Shown piece after piece: positions 44,170-52,313 of a stretch of 64,000 nucleotides of DNA. The notes under the pieces were generated by a model. That model did not search any database. It was not told the DNA's origin and was given only the letters and a program-made list of their open reading frames with translations. The translations under genes were made by a program, and so were the position numbers. The stretch's first letter is position 1; each line of letters opens with the position of its first letter. Where the stretch lies: assembly GCF_021730445.1 (NCBI RefSeq), contig NZ_JADNRM010000001.1, forward strand, positions 759,004 through 823,003, in the 5' to 3' direction. The stretch comes from Phocaeicola faecalis. Its GTDB lineage: Bacteria; Bacteroidota; Bacteroidia; Bacteroidales; Bacteroidaceae.

Positions 44170-45651
44170 TCAGTCTGCCATATTTTCCATTTTTAATGTC
44201 CAGGCATAGTCACATGGCATTTCATCCATATACAAAGCCGGCATTTCCACTACAATATCATCTCCCTTTTGCTTCCAGCTGACTTTCTCCTTGGAACCCA
44301 GCAAAGAGATTTTTGTCTTGCCGGTAGAATGGATATCCTTCAATTTTATGGTATTTTTCGGATATGCAGGCAAAATGGCATATACAGTCTTCCCCTTTTT
44401 GGTAAAGAATACCTCTTTCACCGCATAACCCGGATCAGGATTCACTGTCTGCTTTAAGATAGCATCACCGCTCACATAGTGTTTTTCCTTTGATTTCCAT
44501 TCCCGGTTTCCCTTCGTCCACTGGCAAGAGCGTATCCAAGCGCGCGTTCCATAAATCGCCTCACCGTTTACTTTCAGCCAGTCTCCCATCTGAACCAGAC
44601 GTTCCTGCATAATCGGCGGAATTTTACCATTCGCGTTCGGACCTACATCAAGCAGCAGGTTTCCGCCATTACTTACGATATTAACCAAGGTCAGAACCAA
44701 TGCCTTAGGAGAAGTATAATCTTCCAAATCCTCATTCTGATTATATCCGAAAGAAAGCCCTATCCCCCGGCATTCCTCCCATGGCTTATTATAAGATGCA
44801 TCCGAATTGCTGTACTCTCTGGTATAATAATCCCCATGTTTCCGCCCTGTATTATTTGCCCAACGGTCATTTACCACAATACTGTCTTTCACCGGAGATT
44901 CAGAATAAAGCCATGCCAATGTTCTTTCCGCCTGCCATACTTTATCATTCATTGCATCAGGGCCATCCGACCAAATCAAGTCCGGTTTATACGTATTCAC
45001 CAAATCTTTCAGCTGAGGAAAGAAATGTTTTTCATAAAACAATTCCATTGTCTCTTTGGTGTACAACGGATTCCCCCATTCGCGAAGCGAGAAATAACAT
45101 CCCACTTTTATATGAGTCTTCCGCAACGCATCCACATATTCGCCCACCAAATCACGATGAGCCCCTATCACCATACTGTTCCAAGGTCTGCCATACGATG
45201 TGGAAGCCTCCTTGCTAGGCCATAACGCATAGCCGTCGTGATGCTTGGTTGTCAACACCGCATAACGGGCACCTGCACGTTCAAACAACTTCGCCCACTC
45301 ATTGGCGTCATAACTCATCGCCTTGAACATGGGAGCAAAATCGGCATAAGTGAAGTCCCTGCCATACATCGCCGTATGAAAATCATAGATTTCCGTACCG
45401 GTAAAATCACCGTTCCCCATCAATTTCTTGTTTTCCAACCAATACTTATACCATTCGGAGTAAGTACCTTTAGGCGACCAGCCCGGTACGGAATACAACC
45501 CCCAGTGAATAAAAACACCAAATTTGGCGTCTTCAAACCAAGCCGGAACCGGACGTTTGTCCAGTGATTCCCAATCCGGAGTATATGCCTTTTGGGAAAA
45601 CAGAGAAACTGAGACAAAACAGAAAAGAAGAGTAAAAATACTTTTTTTCAT
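44170..45651 (-). CDS. GH29 alpha-L-fucosidase, exported
   Basis: A 493-residue enzyme (start MKKSIFTLLF at 45651; signal cleavage near SLFSQ, residue 20). The GH29 catalytic barrel is clear: WFEDAKFGVFIHWGLYSVPG, YAVLTTKHHDGYALWPS, and the nucleophile motif LIWSDGPDA with Asp at about residue 229. A C-terminal beta-sandwich follows from about residue 350. It removes alpha-linked fucose from host glycans or plant polymers; a GH29 subfamily cannot be chosen from sequence here. It is transcribed alone, towards the propeller remnant. Its place beside the SusC/SusD locus suggests it works with that locus. Confidence 0.95.
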   Translation of the reverse strand: MKKSIFTLLFCFVSVSLFSQKAYTPDWESLDKRPVPAWFEDAKFGVFIHWGLYSVPGWSPKGTYSEWYKYWLENKKLMGNGDFTGTEIYDFHTAMYGRDFTYADFAPMFKAMSYDANEWAKLFERAGARYAVLTTKHHDGYALWPSKEASTSYGRPWNSMVIGAHRDLVGEYVDALRKTHIKVGCYFSLREWGNPLYTKETMELFYEKHFFPQLKDLVNTYKPDLIWSDGPDAMNDKVWQAERTLAWLYSESPVKDSIVVNDRWANNTGRKHGDYYTREYSNSDASYNKPWEECRGIGLSFGYNQNEDLEDYTSPKALVLTLVNIVSNGGNLLLDVGPNANGKIPPIMQERLVQMGDWLKVNGEAIYGTRAWIRSCQWTKGNREWKSKEKHYVSGDAILKQTVNPDPGYAVKEVFFTKKGKTVYAILPAYPKNTIKLKDIHSTGKTKISLLGSKEKVSWKQKGDDIVVEMPALYMDEMPCDYAWTLKMENMAD

Positions 45652-45926
45652 AGCACTCATCTTGTATTAAGTGAAAATTTTATTCATAACTACAATGTTA
45701 ATCAAAAAGAATCGATAACAAGAACAATTCCCTTTAATTTATTCCAATTCCCGCCCATTCTAGTTTGCAGCAAAGAAAAAGATAGGATTTCCAGCCAAAC
45801 CACCCACATAGTATATATAAGGTATACACCTCATCCAATCATATTCATCATCCAGCCAACATTTTGCTACAATCCGTTGATACCGGTCCTTCTGCTACCC
45901 TAGGCAGCTGAAAACATGTAAAGGAA

Positions 45927-46550
45927 CTAGACTTCTGTGACACTTTCCTGCTGGCGCAGCACATACACTGCATGGGCGTGCCTTCCCTTTTTGTCCAATC
46001 TCTTCTCCTCATACCATGCCTTCAGTTCGTAGGCAGCCGTGGTACGCGCCACCCCCAGCCATTCCGAATAGGCCAGACGTGTAATGGAACCGTGTTCTTT
46101 CAGATAAGCCTCCAGCAGCGTCCAGCGCTCCTCCTTATTATATTTCTTCACTGTAGGAAGGAAGCCGAAGTCGGCACGGAGGATTTCCGTTTCCTGCCGC
46201 ACCCGCTTCACCAGCTCCGGCACCGGACGGAAGTTCACCTTCTTTATCTTCACGGATGCCGCACGTATCTCCTTCCGGTCTGTCACCTCACGCGAGGACA
46301 AAGCAAGAGAAAACGTACCCAGCCCATCCAACCGCACATTTCTCCCTTGCCGCAAATGAGACACAATGGCATCGGACACCTCCTGCAGCACTCCCATCAC
46401 ACAGCCTGCCGAGTATGCACTGTGCCTGGACAATTCCTTCACTATGTGGTCGGTAGTAATCGTTTCCTTCACCACTACCGCCGGATAAAGCACCGGCTTG
46501 CCATCCTTTTCCTTGAAAGGATTGGTCTTGAAATCATATTGTATCTCCAT
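45927..46550 (-). CDS. HU-related DNA-binding protein with C-terminal extension
   Basis: A 207-residue histone-like protein of the HU-related group of Bacteroidetes. The N-terminal HU-like region (about residues 1-120) shows IVKELSRHSAYSAGCVMGVL, LRQGRNVRLDGLGTFSLALS and IKKVNFRPVPELVKRV. HU itself is about 90 residues; the rest (about 125-205) is an added region with RLAYSEWLGVARTTAAYELK, resembling a winged-helix. Such proteins are common in Bacteroides and often lie in glycan or capsule loci. It is transcribed alone, with four 21-bp repeats lying 72 to 155 bases upstream of the start codon. Confidence 0.85.
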   Translation of the reverse strand: MEIQYDFKTNPFKEKDGKPVLYPAVVVKETITTDHIVKELSRHSAYSAGCVMGVLQEVSDAIVSHLRQGRNVRLDGLGTFSLALSSREVTDRKEIRAASVKIKKVNFRPVPELVKRVRQETEILRADFGFLPTVKKYNKEERWTLLEAYLKEHGSITRLAYSEWLGVARTTAAYELKAWYEEKRLDKKGRHAHAVYVLRQQESVTEV

Positions 46551-46621
46551 TATTAAAAGATTTTATCCGTATGCGTAAGCCTTTTCTGCCTTATGGCCAA
46601 GGGTTTTCCTCCTATCATATT

Positions 46622-46705
46622 CTATCTCCATAAGCTTTGGACTTAACTCCAAAGTCTATGGAGTTATCTCCAAAGGTTATGGAATTAACTCCGCAACTTT
46701 TGGAG
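46622..46705. repeat. Four tandem 21-bp repeats with internal dyad symmetry
   Basis: Four units start at 46622, 46643, 46664 and 46685, exactly 21 bases apart. Each contains a short palindrome of the form CTCC-N9-GGAG, for example CTCCAAAGTCTATGGAG in the second unit; the third and first deviate at one end. The spacing equals two helical turns, so the symmetric sites would face the same side of the DNA. The array lies upstream of the HU-related gene and could be an operator or structural element. Confidence 0.75.
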
Positions 46706-46904
46706 ATAGAACACTTCTGTACAAAAGTACTTAATCTTTAGGAGATAAAGGCTTAATAGAAAGGAAAAGATGGGTTAAGGAGAAAGATAATCACGTATTT
46801 GCCCCCTTTCTTAAAAAACTGAATGAATAAACAAAAGGATACGACATATAGGAAGACAGCCTGATAACATAGTTTGATGTTCACAAAGAACAACGGTTTC
46901 ATTG
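46706..46904. other. Spacer between the 21-bp array and the remnant
   Basis: A/T-rich, no gene recognised. It contains an isolated AGGAGATAAAGG near 46740, a weak half-site of the repeat family, and a run of GGATACGACATATAGG without symmetry. Confidence 0.3.
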
Positions 46905-47043
46905 TGTTCTGCGGACCGACAGCCTCAACTATGCAAGCTCCCGCATCAACCGCGCACCGAACATGGCATTGACGACCTATAATTTTGCAGTTCTTGAAGA
47001 AGAAGTGAAACTCGCTAAAAAGATATTTCCCGAGACCTGGAAA
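46905..47043 (+). pseudogene. Possible gene remnant, plus strand
   Basis: The frame through 46910-47043 reads as plausible protein without a proper start: a segment like SLNYASSRINRAP followed by MALTTYNFAVLEEEVKLAKK and IFPETWKEHSLL, then it runs into the end of the next gene's antisense. It resembles the C-terminal part of a Bacteroidales exported propeller-type protein but I cannot prove that. If it is a remnant it is a second relic beside an intact propeller lipoprotein. Low confidence; it could be chance. Confidence 0.3.
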
Positions 47044-47056
47044 GAACATTCCCTTC

Positions 47057-48250
47057 TCAGGGCTGTTGCTTCAGTGTCACGACCATCAGCACCGGATTAT
47101 CATCTTCCTGCAAGTTCTTCAATCTCTCATTTTCCAAGACCGAAGGATTTTTCTCGGCATACCTGAGGACTTGGGAAGCCTGCACTACTTTCAACAGTGT
47201 ATAATCATCCAAAGCAATAGCCGGACGAAAATCAAACAAGCCATCCATATCATTCTTCAATGCGCCGCCCGCCACTTTATAACATTCGTTTTTGCGCTTA
47301 TCATAGATAGCCATCATATTCTCCCGTTTACCTTCCCCCGCCCAATATGCGTATGGGATAAATACAAAATCCGCCACTTCAATCGGATGAATAGACAGAT
47401 AAGAACTGGCCAGAGAATTAAACTTATCATCATCGCCAAGAAGTTCAAAACGATAATCGGACGGCAGATGATATTTGCCTAAGTCGAATACATAACGCGG
47501 AATGAGTTCCTGTTCGGTCACCGTAAAAATGGTATCGTTATAGTTCTCCCGATAGCAAATGTCATCTCCGCAACGATACATAAAACGGTCGTCGGACGAA
47601 CCAATCATAAAGACCATCCCCTCTTCTACATCGAATAAATCATGGCGGGGATAAGCGCGAAGTGTATCGCCATGAGCATCGGAAATCAAGACCCGGGTAG
47701 CCACTTTGCCTGTCGAATTATAAAGGAAGCGGAAAAGGGTACTGTCGTTCTTCACCTTGAACTGAAAAGTTTCATCATTCGTAGGATATGAGCAAATAAA
47801 ATCGCCGGTTTCCGTATCATATACATTTATCTTGCCTATATCGCCAACAAAAAGACGCTGCGACCGGTCATTGACATCTATATCGCTTATCCAATTGTAT
47901 TCTCCCGGTCCACCGCCTATCCCTCCTAGCACGCGGATAAACTTTCCGTCCAAAGCATACTGAAGCAAGTTGTCTCCTACTGCCAAAAAGAAATATTTTG
48001 AAGAACGGACAACCCCGTTATCCCACAAATTACCGACTAGGCAATTGGAATCCGTTTGCAGAGGAATATAGTCTACGTTTGCCACAAAATCGCTCATCGA
48101 CAGTTCTCTCTCATCTTGGACAGCCGATTCAAAGGGAATTACAGTCATGCCATTTTCCGTCATTGGAGCAGCCTTTTGATTCCCACTACAGGAAGATAAT
48201 ATAGCTGCTATGAAAAAACAGCAGGAAAGCCTGAAGAAATGTTTGTTCAT
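47057..48250 (-). CDS. 6-bladed beta-propeller lipoprotein (second copy)
   Basis: A 397-residue exported lipoprotein from the start MNKHFFRLSCCFFIA at 48250 (lipobox AILSSC). An upstream in-frame ATG at 48283 is rejected because an exact -7 box overlaps it. It shares with the protein at 42198-43460 a DYIPLQTDSNCLVG-type first blade, a GGIGGGPGEYNWISDI loop and the C-terminal LQEDDNPVLMVV. The two are related but not close copies. It is transcribed alone from its own promoter; no LytTR or TonB-C gene follows it. Function unknown. Confidence 0.85.
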   Translation of the reverse strand: MNKHFFRLSCCFFIAAILSSCSGNQKAAPMTENGMTVIPFESAVQDERELSMSDFVANVDYIPLQTDSNCLVGNLWDNGVVRSSKYFFLAVGDNLLQYALDGKFIRVLGGIGGGPGEYNWISDIDVNDRSQRLFVGDIGKINVYDTETGDFICSYPTNDETFQFKVKNDSTLFRFLYNSTGKVATRVLISDAHGDTLRAYPRHDLFDVEEGMVFMIGSSDDRFMYRCGDDICYRENYNDTIFTVTEQELIPRYVFDLGKYHLPSDYRFELLGDDDKFNSLASSYLSIHPIEVADFVFIPYAYWAGEGKRENMMAIYDKRKNECYKVAGGALKNDMDGLFDFRPAIALDDYTLLKVVQASQVLRYAEKNPSVLENERLKNLQEDDNPVLMVVTLKQQP

Positions 48251-48280
48251 CACACATCGTTTTATGATTAATAGTATGGG

Positions 48281-48288
48281 CAAATATA
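48281..48288 (-). promoter_or_regulatory. -7 box for the second propeller lipoprotein
   Basis: TATATTTG on the minus strand matches TAnnTTTG exactly, 30 bases upstream of the start at 48250. It overlaps the alternative start at 48283, which decides between them. Confidence 0.5.
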
Positions 48289-48354
48289 GATAAATAAACG
48301 ATGCGCAAAAGGAAATGGGAAATAATTATTTCTAAAGGGAAAAGAAAGAGGCAA

Positions 48355-48425
48355 AAAATCTCCTTTCACCCTAACATGCTGTACCCCAATAGAGTTACAT
48401 CCTGTTTGGTGTGAAAGGAGATTTT
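48355..48425 (-). terminator. Rho-independent terminator of nagA
   Basis: GTGAAAGGAGATTTT (48411-48425) pairs perfectly with AAAATCTCCTTTCAC (48355-48369). Read on the minus strand the stem ends in a T-run (TTTTTTGCC), 36 bases after the nagA stop. Confidence 0.85.
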
Positions 48426-48460
48426 ATAAAGTCCTATTTCCGTTCTTATTCAGCCTGTTC

Positions 48461-49624
48461 TTACAGAGTATAAGTTCCTTCTACCAGCTTACCCATTGCC
48501 CATACAGCGCGGATATTCAAATCCTGGTCAAGAATGAGCATATCGGCATCTTTGCCTTTCTGCAGTGAACCCTTGCGGTCATATACTCCCATAATCTTGG
48601 ACGGAGTTTCCGAAGCCATACGGATAGCATCTTCCAACGGAATTTCAGCTTTCTGCACCAACGTACGAATCAAGCGGTCCATGGTAGCCACACTTCCTGC
48701 CAAAGCGGAACGGTCGGCCAACTTACAGACACCGTCTTCAATAATGACACGGGGGTCAAAAGCCACATTACTGTCACTGGCTGCACACGACAAGGCATCG
48801 GTGATAACACAAGCGCGTTCCACACCTTTAATCTTGTAAATCAAGCGCAAGATGGTGGGAGGAACATGGATGCCGTCTGCCACAACTTCTACAGTCATAT
48901 CGTCTATCAGGTAGATACTTTCCACCGTACCTTCGTACTTGTATTCACGACGTTTGTGGAAGCCCGGCATCGCATTATAGAAATGAGTGGCATGAGAATA
49001 ACCCGATTCGTAGGCAGCACGGATATCATCATATTCGGCTTGGGTATGAGCCACTGAAGCCAAGATGCCTTTTCCTGTGATATATTTACCAAACTGCATG
49101 GCGCCCGGCAATTCGGGAGCGGCATCCCAACGTTTGATACAGCCCCACTTCTCTACAATAGGAATATATTCCTTCGGGTCCGGGTCTTTGATGTTTTCGG
49201 GCATCTGGCCGCCTGCCATTTTCATATTAAGATAATGTCCTTCGAGGTGCAGACCAAGCACCGGGCTATCGGGTTCAGCCATCATCTTGGTACAGGTTTC
49301 GGCAGCCGCTTCAATCATCGGCACTGTGGATGAAGACAAAGTAGGGAAAATACTGGTAGTACCATGCTTCATGTGAGCGTTAATCGCTGTACGGAAAGCC
49401 TCTTCAGTACCTTCCATAAAGTCGCCGCCGCCACCGCCATGAACGTGGATTTCCACACCGCCGGGAACTACATACATACCTTTGGCGTCAATCAGCTCGG
49501 CTCCGATAACGGCCAGGTCACAGTTTGTTACTTCTAAAATTTTGTTGTCGCGCATCAGGACAGAACCGTCCTTTAACCATCCCTGAGGAGTGAGTATCTT
49601 CGCGTTTATGATTTGGGTCAACAT
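48461..49624 (-). CDS. nagA: N-acetylglucosamine-6-phosphate deacetylase
   Basis: Removes the acetyl group from GlcNAc-6-phosphate to give the NagB substrate. At 387 residues it matches NagA enzymes. Metal and catalytic residues are visible: EIHVHGGGGGDF (His60, His62), LHLEGHYLN (Glu128), VAHTQAEYDD (His193), SHATHFYNAMPGF (His214) and VITDALSCAA (Asp276). It has its own promoter and terminator, lying between the propeller lipoprotein and the host-glycan operon. Co-regulation with nagB, 25 kb away, by the ROK repressor is likely but not shown. Confidence 0.97.
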   Translation of the reverse strand: MLTQIINAKILTPQGWLKDGSVLMRDNKILEVTNCDLAVIGAELIDAKGMYVVPGGVEIHVHGGGGGDFMEGTEEAFRTAINAHMKHGTTSIFPTLSSSTVPMIEAAAETCTKMMAEPDSPVLGLHLEGHYLNMKMAGGQMPENIKDPDPKEYIPIVEKWGCIKRWDAAPELPGAMQFGKYITGKGILASVAHTQAEYDDIRAAYESGYSHATHFYNAMPGFHKRREYKYEGTVESIYLIDDMTVEVVADGIHVPPTILRLIYKIKGVERACVITDALSCAASDSNVAFDPRVIIEDGVCKLADRSALAGSVATMDRLIRTLVQKAEIPLEDAIRMASETPSKIMGVYDRKGSLQKGKDADMLILDQDLNIRAVWAMGKLVEGTYTL

Positions 49625-49673
49625 AATATAGTAATAAAATTAGGATTTCTAAACAGCATATTAAATATGGGAA

Positions 49674-49681
49674 CAAAATTA
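49674..49681 (-). promoter_or_regulatory. -7 box for nagA
   Basis: TAATTTTG on the minus strand matches TAnnTTTG exactly, 49 bases upstream of the nagA start. Confidence 0.5.
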
Positions 49682-49744
49682 CTAACTTTTTCACAGTTAG
49701 CTGCAGATATCCTGAATTATTTTCTAACTATTTTAATATAAAAA

Positions 49745-49771
49745 GCCCCGCTTAATAAAATCAAGCGGGGC
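49745..49771 (-). terminator. Terminator of the host-glycan enzyme operon
   Basis: GCCCCGCTT at 49745-49753 pairs with AAGCGGGGC at 49763-49771. On the minus strand the stem is followed by TTTTTATA. It lies 29 bases after the GH2 beta-galactosidase stop and separates this operon from nagA. Confidence 0.9.
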
Positions 49772-49800
49772 ACAGATAGAGGGAATTCAAACAAATCTTT

Positions 49801-52305
49801 TTACTTACTCATTAAAACTAGCCTACCTGATTTAAGTCCTTTGCCTGTTGCGGTTAATGTTATCTCGCCCGGTTTATCGGTACTTTGAACAATGGCAGTC
49901 ATCATTCCGTTGAAAACTTTCATCTGCGGAAGATGGAAAAGTTCCAATGAAGCGGGATTACCATTGGCTCCGGCACGATACGTTCCTGCACCCTTCACCG
50001 AATATTTGATGAGGTGTTGTGCATCGGGGCATAAATTACCGTCCTTGTCTACCACTCTCACGGTCACGAATGACAGGTCTTTGCCGTCCGCCTTGATTTC
50101 GTTACGGTCGGCCACCAGTTCGATATGGTCGGGCTTGCCGGCTGTGTGAATTTCTTTTTCGGCCACCGCTTCTCCCTTGTCATTGTAAGCCACTACTTTT
50201 ACCGTTCCCGGCTCATACTTTGTATCCATCCACATCAGACGATAGCGCTGCTGGCGTTTGAAGTCGGCGGTAGAGGCTGAATCGGCACTATTCTCGGGAG
50301 TAACGCTCAGGTCTTTTGTGCGCTTGCCCTGACTCTTACCATTGATAAACACTTCTGCCGCAGGATAGTTGGTGTATACAAAAATCGGAGTGACTTCGCC
50401 TTCACGTCCCGGCCATGTCCAATGAGGAAGGATATGGAGGGTCTCTTCGTCCTTGTTCCAATGGCTACGGTAGAGATAGTAACGGTCTTTAGGCAGGCCG
50501 GCAAGGTCAATGATACCAAATAAAGAAGAATGGCTGGGCCAATCTGTATAATAAGGTGTCGGTTCACCCAGATAATCAAAGCCTGTCCATACAAATTCTC
50601 CGATAGCCCATGGTTTGTCATCATGCCAAATCCAGTCGTCTTCGGGCAAGTTAGACCATCCGCAGTGTTCCACATCGTATGATGAAGACTGATGGTCATC
50701 ATACTTCTTCATAGCCTGACGGGTTACAGGGAATTTATATACACCGCGAGAGCTGACAGTGGAAGCAGTCTCACTACCCAAAATAATCTGTTGCGGCAAC
50801 TTCTTATAATTTTCGGGATACTTGTGGGGACGATAGTTAAATCCGGCTATGTCCATAGTAGCCGCCATATTATTGTTGACTACGGCGTCAGGGGCATCCA
50901 TACCCTGAGTGACCGGGCGGGTCGGGTCTTCGCGATGGCAGATATCCTGCAACATACGTGAAAGTTTCGGTCCGTTACTTCCATTCCATTGGTCGGGCAC
51001 TTCATTACCGATGCACCACATCACGACACTCGGATTATTGCGATAGTGACGGATAAGGTTCACCAGGTCTTTCTCTGCCCATTCGTCAAACTCCTTATGA
51101 TAGCCGTTCGCCATTTTTGCCGATTTCCATTCGTCGAATGATTCCGGCATCAACATCATCCCCATCTCGTCACACGCCTCTACCAGCTCGGGAGCAGGCA
51201 TGTTATGAGAAGTACGGATGGCGTTACAGCCCATATCCTTCAATATGCGGATTTGACGACGGATAGCCGCATCATTCACAGCACCACCCAAAGGGCCTAA
51301 ATCATGATGATTACAAACTCCTTTGAATTTTGTAAGTTTGCCATTCAGGAAGAAGCCCTTATCAGGTACAATCTCCAATGTACGGATACCAAAACGAGTC
51401 GTATATTCATCCTTCAATGTCTCGCCATCGTAGACTTTAGAAACTGCAGTGTACAATGCCGGATTCTCAGGTGACCATAAAGAAGGATGATACACAACAA
51501 AATTCTGGTTGAAGAAGGTTCCGTCCAGTCTATCTCCCGGTCTGTCATCCGAAGAGATTCTCTTTCCTTCGGGATTCAGTATTTCTGTTACAATGCGGTA
51601 ATCACCGACATTTTTCCCTTTGGGCATTACTAAGTCAGTCTTCACATTGACTCTTGCAAAACCGTCCTCCACAACAGGAGTTGTGATGACAGTTCCCCAT
51701 GTCGGGATATGTACATCTTCTGTCACTACCAAATGCACATTGCGATACAGCCCTGCTCCGGGATACCAACGTGAAGATTCGCGCTCGTTTTCCAGACGGA
51801 CTGCCAGTTCGTTCTTCTCTCCCGGCTTCAGATAAGGTGTAGCATCCACATAAAATGAGTTATAGCCATAAGGCCAGTATCCTGCCTCTTGTCCGTTGAT
51901 ATATACGCGGGCATGACTCATGGCACCGTCAAATATCAATGTAGCTTTCTTGCCTTTTTCAAAAGAAGGAGCATCAAAGTTGAGGCGATACCAACCCGTT
52001 CCTACAAAAGGAAGTCCGCCGGTACGTCCGGCATGTTCCATTGCTTCGGTTTGCCCATCCTGGGTAATTGCCATCTCCTGCTTATCATTGTTTATACTGA
52101 ATGGCCCGTAAATAGCCCAATCATGGGGAACGGTAACGTTCTGCCACTTGGCATCATTAAATCCGGGCTTCGCAAAGTCTGCATTGTCTTCACGAGTGAA
52201 CTTCCACCCTTTTTCAAAGGTCTGCTCGGTTCTTACCTGCGCTTGCATGAAAGCAAGGGAACAGATAGCCCCCAACGCGGCACATAAAAATCGTTTAGTA
52301 TTCAT
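49801..52305 (-). CDS. GH2 beta-galactosidase, exported
   Basis: An 834-residue secreted enzyme (signal cleavage near LAFMQAQ, residue 22) with an N-terminal sugar-binding domain (about 30-190), Ig-like domain (about 200-305), TIM barrel (about 310-600) and C-terminal Ig-like and beta domains. The acid/base is Glu435 in MWCIGNEVPDQW and the nucleophile Glu512 in IILGSETASTVS. KFKGVCNHHDLGPLGGAVND and NAIRTSHNMPAPELVEACDE are typical of beta-galactosidases in this family. It is the last gene of the operon, after GH92. It would remove galactose exposed when sialic acid is taken off N-glycan antennae. Confidence 0.93.
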   Translation of the reverse strand: MNTKRFLCAALGAICSLAFMQAQVRTEQTFEKGWKFTREDNADFAKPGFNDAKWQNVTVPHDWAIYGPFSINNDKQEMAITQDGQTEAMEHAGRTGGLPFVGTGWYRLNFDAPSFEKGKKATLIFDGAMSHARVYINGQEAGYWPYGYNSFYVDATPYLKPGEKNELAVRLENERESSRWYPGAGLYRNVHLVVTEDVHIPTWGTVITTPVVEDGFARVNVKTDLVMPKGKNVGDYRIVTEILNPEGKRISSDDRPGDRLDGTFFNQNFVVYHPSLWSPENPALYTAVSKVYDGETLKDEYTTRFGIRTLEIVPDKGFFLNGKLTKFKGVCNHHDLGPLGGAVNDAAIRRQIRILKDMGCNAIRTSHNMPAPELVEACDEMGMMLMPESFDEWKSAKMANGYHKEFDEWAEKDLVNLIRHYRNNPSVVMWCIGNEVPDQWNGSNGPKLSRMLQDICHREDPTRPVTQGMDAPDAVVNNNMAATMDIAGFNYRPHKYPENYKKLPQQIILGSETASTVSSRGVYKFPVTRQAMKKYDDHQSSSYDVEHCGWSNLPEDDWIWHDDKPWAIGEFVWTGFDYLGEPTPYYTDWPSHSSLFGIIDLAGLPKDRYYLYRSHWNKDEETLHILPHWTWPGREGEVTPIFVYTNYPAAEVFINGKSQGKRTKDLSVTPENSADSASTADFKRQQRYRLMWMDTKYEPGTVKVVAYNDKGEAVAEKEIHTAGKPDHIELVADRNEIKADGKDLSFVTVRVVDKDGNLCPDAQHLIKYSVKGAGTYRAGANGNPASLELFHLPQMKVFNGMMTAIVQSTDKPGEITLTATGKGLKSGRLVLMSK

Positions 52306-52313
52306 AGTCTTTC

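Noticed and set aside
45972-46556. Plus-strand frame of 194 codons opposite the HU-related gene
   Set aside because: Its translation is Pro/His/Arg-rich without domain character; the minus-strand frame has clear HU-like motifs.
46622-46705. CRISPR array
   Set aside because: The 21-bp units are adjacent with no spacers, and no cas gene is in the window.
46753-47049. Minus-strand frame of 98 codons beside the second propeller gene
   Set aside because: Rich in Phe and Tyr from an A/T-rich strand; no start signal or family resemblance.
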